From the NCBI GenBank assembly GCA_029931535.1, contig JAQPZY010001688.1:8593001-8657000 (forward strand): a stretch of 64,000 nucleotides of DNA, read 5' to 3'. Source of the stretch: Margaritifera margaritifera. Its lineage: Eukaryota > Mollusca > Bivalvia > Unionida > Margaritiferidae. How positions within the stretch are numbered: the first letter of the stretch is position 1; the number at the start of each line of letters is the position of its first letter. The translations under genes and the position numbers were made by a program. A model generated the notes under the pieces. That model saw only the letters and a list, made by a program, of their open reading frames with translations. It was not told the DNA's origin and ran no database searches. Positions 59,050-64,000 of the stretch are shown piece after piece.

Positions 59050-59700
59050 TTGAGAAAACCAGCTATCGCTATATGTGATTTCTATTGGAAAAGATATATG
59101 GACGTAACTGATGACAAAAAGAATTATGTTGTATATAAAAAAATTAAAACATGTTGGAGATATGGTACGATAAAATTAAACAAATTTACGAATTCTTTAA
59201 AAGAAATATTAGTGCAAATTAATCTACAGGATGGGCTTACCTTTTTCAACAAGACAGCAATGGACTAACAGGAGAAGAAATATCGAGATTAAATCAAAGT
59301 ATCAGATCTTCTGCAATATGTATTTTAGGTGCTCAAGTGCAAAAAAGAAGATATATTAGACATTATGTTCCCACTGTTCAAGACACCATAAAAAAGTTGT
59401 TCCAAAACTTAATTTTGGGTGAGCAAAGCCATGACTCACATAGAAACATATTAATACGATTTCAGCAATATATTTCAAATTCAAAAATTGGATTAAACTA
59501 TTGTTGGTGGTGATGGTATATTTTTGTCATCTAGTGATATGGTGCTGAAAATTGGTAACATTATTAGATACAATAGCAATTTTAAAAAAAAGTCATCAGA
59601 TGCATTTAATCTAGGCATAAATACTGATAAAGATGCCGACATGGTAAAGAATATAATACCAGCATATAATAAGAAGCCTGTTACATTTCTTCAATAGATA
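59050..59700 (+). pseudogene. Unrecognised element ORF, frameshifted
   Basis: The frame from 59050 (CDFYWKRYMDVTDDKKNYVV) runs 72 codons. A second frame then continues it (QQDSNGLTGEEISRLNQSIR, then VQKRRYIRHYVPTVQDTIKK). The smooth hand-over suggests one gene broken by a frameshift. Lys-, Tyr- and Ile-rich. No family recognised. Confidence 0.35.
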
Positions 59701-59971
59701 GACAAGGAAATAAAAGAGGAAAACGTGTGTACGAATTATTTAGACAAGAACGACAAAAATGGTTAGAGAAGTAAAACTCGTCATTTAAAAGGCATAGATC
59801 ACGACATTGTTCGCTTTTCTCACGATACAAATAAACAAGCGTTTTTAAGTATTTCTATGATTGCAGGAGCTGGTTTAATTTTCCCATAAAATAGGTTATT
59901 TTAAAAAAATCCTTATTGCGCTTTTTCCTTTCATTTGCTTTGTTACCAAATATGAACCGTTGTTTACAACT

Positions 59972-59995
59972 AAAAAAAAAAAAAAAAAAAAAAAA
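59972..59995. repeat. Poly(A) tract
   Basis: About 24 adenines on the + strand, inside the second element. Confidence 0.9.
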
Positions 59996-60215
59996 CCAAG
60001 CTAATTAATGCTAGAATAAGGAAAATGACACGAAAACAGCTAAAACAATAAGAAGAAGAAAAGAAAAAGCAATTTGTCCAGTTAATTTCAAAAAGCCAGC
60101 TTATGTGCCAACAATATCTGGCAATGGTCTTGCTGCTATTTTTGCTATTTCAAGAAAATAGTTCGCAATATTTTTCAGTCCTTGTTTAACTTTGTCAACT
60201 AACGACTCTCTACTT
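59985..60215 (-). pseudogene. Hydrophobic element protein remnant
   Basis: The minus strand reads LVDKVKQGLKNIANYFLEIA, then ARPLPDIVGT, a stop, and a hydrophobic stretch (FLLLIVLAVFVSF). The amphipathic-then-hydrophobic order and the DKVKQGLKNIANY wording parallel FIDKIKKG followed by HIADYLKR in the 19.8-kb remnant. I infer homology. Function unknown. Confidence 0.45.
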
Positions 60216-60628
60216 CCTTTCCTCCTCATCCACCACCACCACCACCACCACAGCATCCTTCAATTACACCTTTTCACAAACTTGTCTATGGTTAGACCCG
60301 GAGCTTTTGCTATTATACCCTAACTGTAAAAATCGTAGCAATTGTCACAACTTTCTCTTTGAACAGTTGTTTTAACATTTTGCCTAATGGTGACTTTTCT
60401 TTAACTTTGAGATTTATATTGTTGACATTTTCTTTAAAGTTGTTTTTTAAATCTGTCAAATGTTCAACTATTTTGTGTTCTTTTGCTTTCAGTGTTTATT
60501 ATCAGTTTTTGCAATTTATCCATTTTAGTTGCATCTGTACTTTGCCGATATCTTTTTCAAAGTCTTTACTATATTCGCCATACCTTAAAATATATCATTT
60601 CATTGATTGTGTTTTTGATTTAACTGTT

Positions 60629-61354
60629 TCAACAGCATTTACATAACCTGTTAATTATCTTTCTTTTTGCAGCGTGTATAATATGTGCTCTGCTAAGTGG
60701 ACGTTTTTTATATTTATAGAAATCATTTAATATAATCTCTGCTTCGCTTACTTGCTGATCAGATGGTTCAGTTGTACTAATTACTTGCTGATCAAATGGT
60801 TCAGTTGTACTAATTACTTGCTGATCAAATGGTTCAGTTGTACTAATTACTTGCTGATCAAATGGTTCAGTTGTACTAATTACTTGCTGATCAAATGGTT
60901 CAATTGTACTAATTACTTGCTGATCAAATGGTTCAGTTGTACTAATTACTTGCTGATCAAATGGTTCAGTTGAGCTAATTACTTGCTGATCAAATGGTTC
61001 AGTTGTACTAATTACTTGCTGATCAAATGGTTCAGTTGTACTAATTACTTGCTGATCAAATGGTTCAGTTGTACTTATTACTTGCTGATCAAATGGTTCA
61101 GTTGTAATAATTACTTGCTGATCAAATGGTTCAGTTGTACTAATTACTTGCTGATCAAATGGTTCAGTTGTACTAATTACTTGCTGATCAAATGGTTCAG
61201 TTGTGCATTTCAATTTCCTCAGGACTTGGTATCGGCTGTTTGGTGGCAACTGTTGACTTTTGCGGCCGTTTGCGTTGTGTTTCTTGCAAGGCTGGTGCCA
61301 TCTCGTCATCTTAATGTGCAGACTTAACACATGTTTGTCCTTTCCGGTCTGCAT
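60629..61354 (-). CDS. Intact 241-codon repeat-containing element protein
   Basis: An uninterrupted minus-strand ORF starts at ATG 61354 (MQTGKDKHVLSLHIK) and ends at 60629. Residues ~1-52 are basic. Residues ~53-206 are 14 copies of an 11-residue repeat TTEPFDQQVIS with two or three substitutions. The C-terminal ~35 residues (SEAEIILNDFYKYKKRPLSR, then HIIHAAKRKI) are basic. Both unique ends are continuous with the repeat in one frame, which supports a genuine coding origin with later repeat growth. It lies upstream of the hydrophobic remnant on the same strand. No domain recognised. DNA binding or a virion role is possible from the charge but is only inference. The plus-strand ORFs opposite are shadows. 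Confidence 0.5.
   Translation of the reverse strand: MQTGKDKHVLSLHIKMTRWHQPCKKHNANGRKSQQLPPNSRYQVLRKLKCTTEPFDQQVISTTEPFDQQVISTTEPFDQQVIITTEPFDQQVISTTEPFDQQVISTTEPFDQQVISTTEPFDQQVISSTEPFDQQVISTTEPFDQQVISTIEPFDQQVISTTEPFDQQVISTTEPFDQQVISTTEPFDQQVISTTEPSDQQVSEAEIILNDFYKYKKRPLSRAHIIHAAKRKIINRLCKCC
60750..61205. repeat. 33-bp minisatellite, ~14 copies
   Basis: Near-identical units with core ACTTGCTGATCAAATGGTTC, keeping the minus-strand ORF open. Confidence 0.97.
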
Positions 61355-61619
61355 TTTAAATACCTTGTTACTTAATTAATTTACAAAACGAGAACTTCAC
61401 TTTGTTTCTGTATTGTGTTGATACTTTAAAAGTTATTTTCTACCTCCTCGAGTAGACAAATAAATGTTGGCCCAGTTATTTGTTTGATATAATATAACTT
61501 TCTTTATCATTTTTATCTATGCTCACGCTTTCAGCATATTTGTTGATGAATTATGTACTAGCATTATGTTTATTTATAGTACTAAGTGTTTGTAATATTT
61601 GATATTCCATTTGTAGATT

Positions 61620-61803
61620 GTTCTTCGTTATCATCTCTCGTGTAATCTTCATTCATATTAAAACCTTCAAAATCCCTTCCACCACCTTTGGCCGGTTTGC
61701 ATTGTTTAAATGGATAAAAAAACAAAAAAACAAGTTGAAATATAAATTGGGTTTTGTAGAAGACAAAAATAACAACGAGAGAAGCGACGAAGACGAAGAA
61801 TAG
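61620..61803 (+). other. Unassigned basic/acidic ORF
   Basis: A 61-codon ORF with a Lys-rich middle and acidic C-terminus (EDKNNNERSDEDEE). Possibly a fragment of an element gene, but no family recognised. Confidence 0.2.
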
Positions 61804-62149
61804 AAGCAGGAATTAAAAATTAGTATAGCAAATGGGAAGTCGAAGGAAATAACTGCAAAGGATTTGGAAAAAACAAAAACGGAAGCAAATTAAGAAAATA
61901 TACAATTGTTGTTATTACAGAAGTACCTATCTATTACAATGTTAAATCGTGTAGACAAACTATAAAGCATGTTAAAGAATGTAAATATCATCATTTATAG
62001 AATTAATAGTTTTAAAATCTTCTATTTATTATTTTTTTTTTTGGCTTCTACTATTTCTCTTTATGATGACATGTTATCATGTTTAGACCTGTCATCTCTA
62101 GTTTTTTCATATATCTTCTGTTTGACCAGTGAAAGCATTTTCTTCAGTA

Positions 62150-62345
62150 TCCTGTATCAGATAGGTCAGAAGAAAGAGGCTCAATGAATAATATGATATA
62201 TATCGGCATCTTTTTATCAACGTTTTCTGGTTTTGTGAGGTATAGCCATCTTTCATAAAAGTCAAATGATGGAATACCAATCATATTTAGCGTTGTATCT
62301 GACTTTATACTTTGTTTCATTACCTGTAAAATTCTAACTCTTGTC
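62150..62345 (-). pseudogene. Unrecognised minus-strand element fragment
   Basis: A minus-strand open stretch reads RVRILQVMKQSIKSDTTLNM, then FDFYERWLYLTKPENVDKKM, then FIEPLSSDLSDTG. The composition looks like protein, but no family is recognised. Confidence 0.3.
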
Positions 62346-62676
62346 TTGTGAAGTGATTTATTTTAAATTGTTCGTCTGTGTGGTATTTTTGTTAATTATA
62401 CTTATTCAAGTATTGATTAACCTGGGGTTTTTTTCTCGCCAATTTTTAAAAAATGTTTAAAATTAAGGCTCACAATAATTGTGTTTGTTAAACTCAGTAA
62501 CGACTGTGTTATGCTGCATGTTGTGGTCTTCATTTATTTTGCTCTGTTTTTAAAATTAATTTGTACTACTAAAATTATTCTACTGTTTTTTTAAGGTAAG
62601 TTCAAGACGAGTTAAAAGATGACAAAAATGTTTAGGTAAAACATGGTGCTAAAGATTTGCAACCAACCTTAAAATC

Positions 62677-62781
62677 ATGTTTACATTAGCTGTTAAATTT
62701 GTTCTAAAAGAAATGGAAGGTGACAAGAAACAAACTGAACAAACTCCTAACGTGCAAGATAAAACTAAGTTTTGTGAGTGA
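62677..62781 (+). pseudogene. Short element ORF, unrecognised
   Basis: A 34-codon ORF (MFTLAVKFVLKEMEGDKKQT...) ends at a stop at 62779-62781. Hydrophobic start and charged remainder. Probably a fragment. Confidence 0.2.
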
Positions 62782-62959
62782 GAGAACTCAAGATGATACT
62801 AGTAGCTCAAACAACATTTATTACTTGATGGGTGGTGTAATGTTTATATTAAAGATTACGTGTTAAATTAATATATTTTACAACTGTCATACCTGATACG
62901 CCAACTCAAAAAAGAACCAAATATATTAGTTAAAGAACCGGCAAATCCATTTGCAGAAA

Positions 62960-63265
62960 TGATGTGATAGAAGTAGAATTAAAAGCAGAATTTTTCAGTA
63001 ATAAAGGGCAAGTGGTACAAGCAACACAATGAACACTGTTTACCATGCAACATTAAATTCACCTCTTACAGTTAGCTTAATCATGCCTTTGAAGGAGATG
63101 TTTATGATGTCAAAAGATTCTCAAACAAACATGGGTTTTGAAGAAGTAACACAGTTGATTATTCTGATATCTTTAGGCCAGTTTACGATTGACTATCTGA
63201 TAAACAAAATAATTAGGTACATACATAGTGTAAGCTACAAAAAAAACGCCGAATATGAGTGCTAG
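62960..63265 (+). pseudogene. Element ORF fragment with hydrophobic C-terminal part
   Basis: An open segment DVIEVELKAEFFSNKGQVVQ joins, after one stop, the 78-codon ORF at 63029-63265 (YHATLNSPLTVSLIMPLKEM, then FEEVTQLIILISLGQFTIDY). One hydrophobic segment. No family recognised. Confidence 0.3.
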
Positions 63266-63408
63266 TGGACCTAATGATGATAGCGTAGCATGGACGAAGT
63301 CTAATTACATTTCAATATAAAACAGCAAATTAAAGCGAACACGTGTGTTATGAGGGAAGCGAACATGTTTGTTAGAGAAACAATCAATGTCGCGAACAAA
63401 CCTAAATA

Positions 63409-63410
<2 letters not shown>

Positions 63411-63450
<40 letters not shown>
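63411..63450. repeat. (CA)n microsatellite
   Basis: About 20 CA units. Confidence 0.97.
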
Positions 63451-63452
<2 letters not shown>

Positions 63453-64000
63453 CCTGATGAACCTGATACAACTCCTTTCTCTAGCTTTTGTGTTATTAAC
63501 ATTTACATATCCTTCCAAATCCAAAGTCGGATCCAATACTAAATTGAAGTCACCTTATATACATTAGGATCATCTGAATTAGGGCAATACAAGTTAATAC
63601 GTGTTAATCTATTGTTTTCTATATTCAGGTCTATATCCAGTAAATATCCAATATTAAATTCAAAGTTGTTATTGAACATTATACTTACTCCTCTTGAATT
63701 TCACTCATGCGAATTAAAAAGACATCTATATTTATTTTTCTCTTGCTTAGATGTAAAATGAGTATTTTGTAAGCACGCAATACTATACTTTTATCCCTTG
63801 AAAAAAATCAAGACATCTTTTCTCTTATTGGAAATTCCCAGTCCCTGACAGTTTTCAGATGCTATTTTAATTATATTATCCATCGTTAGAGTTTTAAAAA
63901 TGTAGATTTTTGGCATACTTTGTATATTAAATGGTAAAAGATGAATCTACTACATATTGATATGTTGATATATTTTAAGGTCGATACCCTCCTTGGATAA
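63451..64000. other. Gene-free stretch
   Basis: AT-rich end of the window with no recognised feature. Confidence 0.5.

Larger units (their letters stand above)
59050..63265. mobile_element. Remnant of a second Polinton-like/virus-like element
   Basis: This block contains a run of coding-like but mostly broken ORFs on both strands. They include a minus-strand hydrophobic protein similar in layout to that at 19518-20110 and a minus-strand repeat ORF with a parallel at 22106-22609. No polymerase segment or terminal repeats were identified, so the boundaries and class are inference. The element may extend beyond the recognisable ORFs. Confidence 0.45.

Overview
This is an AT-rich, repeat-saturated animal genomic window with no exon of a host gene that I can recognise. 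Long (TA)n(GT)n, (CT)n(CA)n and (CATA)n microsatellites, abundant minisatellites, tRNA-headed SINEs and a protein-primed-type DNA polymerase element suggest a marine invertebrate. A mollusc is my best guess, but the sequence does not settle it.

Layout. 0-11.7 kb: a tRNA-headed repeat (1.9 kb), a small hAT-type MITE with an 8-bp target duplication (4.55 kb), several short minisatellites, and a mariner-family (DD34D) transposase pseudogene (9.24-10.09 kb). 11.72-22.85 kb: an approximately 11.1-kb decayed Polinton/Maverick-like element bounded by inverted terminal repeats. It holds a family-B DNA polymerase pseudogene on the + strand, a pseudogene for a hydrophobic protein, and further decayed ORFs on both strands. 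At least five tandem arrays sit inside this element. 22.85-27.6 kb: mostly featureless, with one LTR-like repeat. 27.66-29.57 kb: a decayed hAT element with terminal inverted repeats and two transposase exon remnants, abutting a 243-bp (CATA)n tract. 34.1-35.6 kb: a 5'-truncated CR1/L2-like non-LTR retrotransposon ending in (TTA)n. 38.5-39.4 kb: nested (CT)n duplications. 39.39-40.19 kb: a long-TIR foldback element with a perfect 6-bp target duplication. 42.4-48.1 kb: three large minisatellites (27/28 bp, 49 bp, 71 bp), bracketed by two copies of a dispersed repeat and containing a SINE with a 9-bp target duplication. 49-58 kb: SINEs, hAT-like MITEs and microsatellites. 59.0-63.3 kb: remnant of a second, probably related element, with an intact 241-codon minus-strand ORF carrying 14 copies of an 11-residue repeat.

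The main pattern is that tandem expansions have repeatedly started inside the coding sequence of unrelated mobile elements: the polymerase, the reverse transcriptase, the mariner transposase and two minus-strand element ORFs. Many of the unit lengths are multiples of three. None of these elements looks autonomous today. Positions of decayed genes are approximate because frameshifts and stop codons interrupt them.
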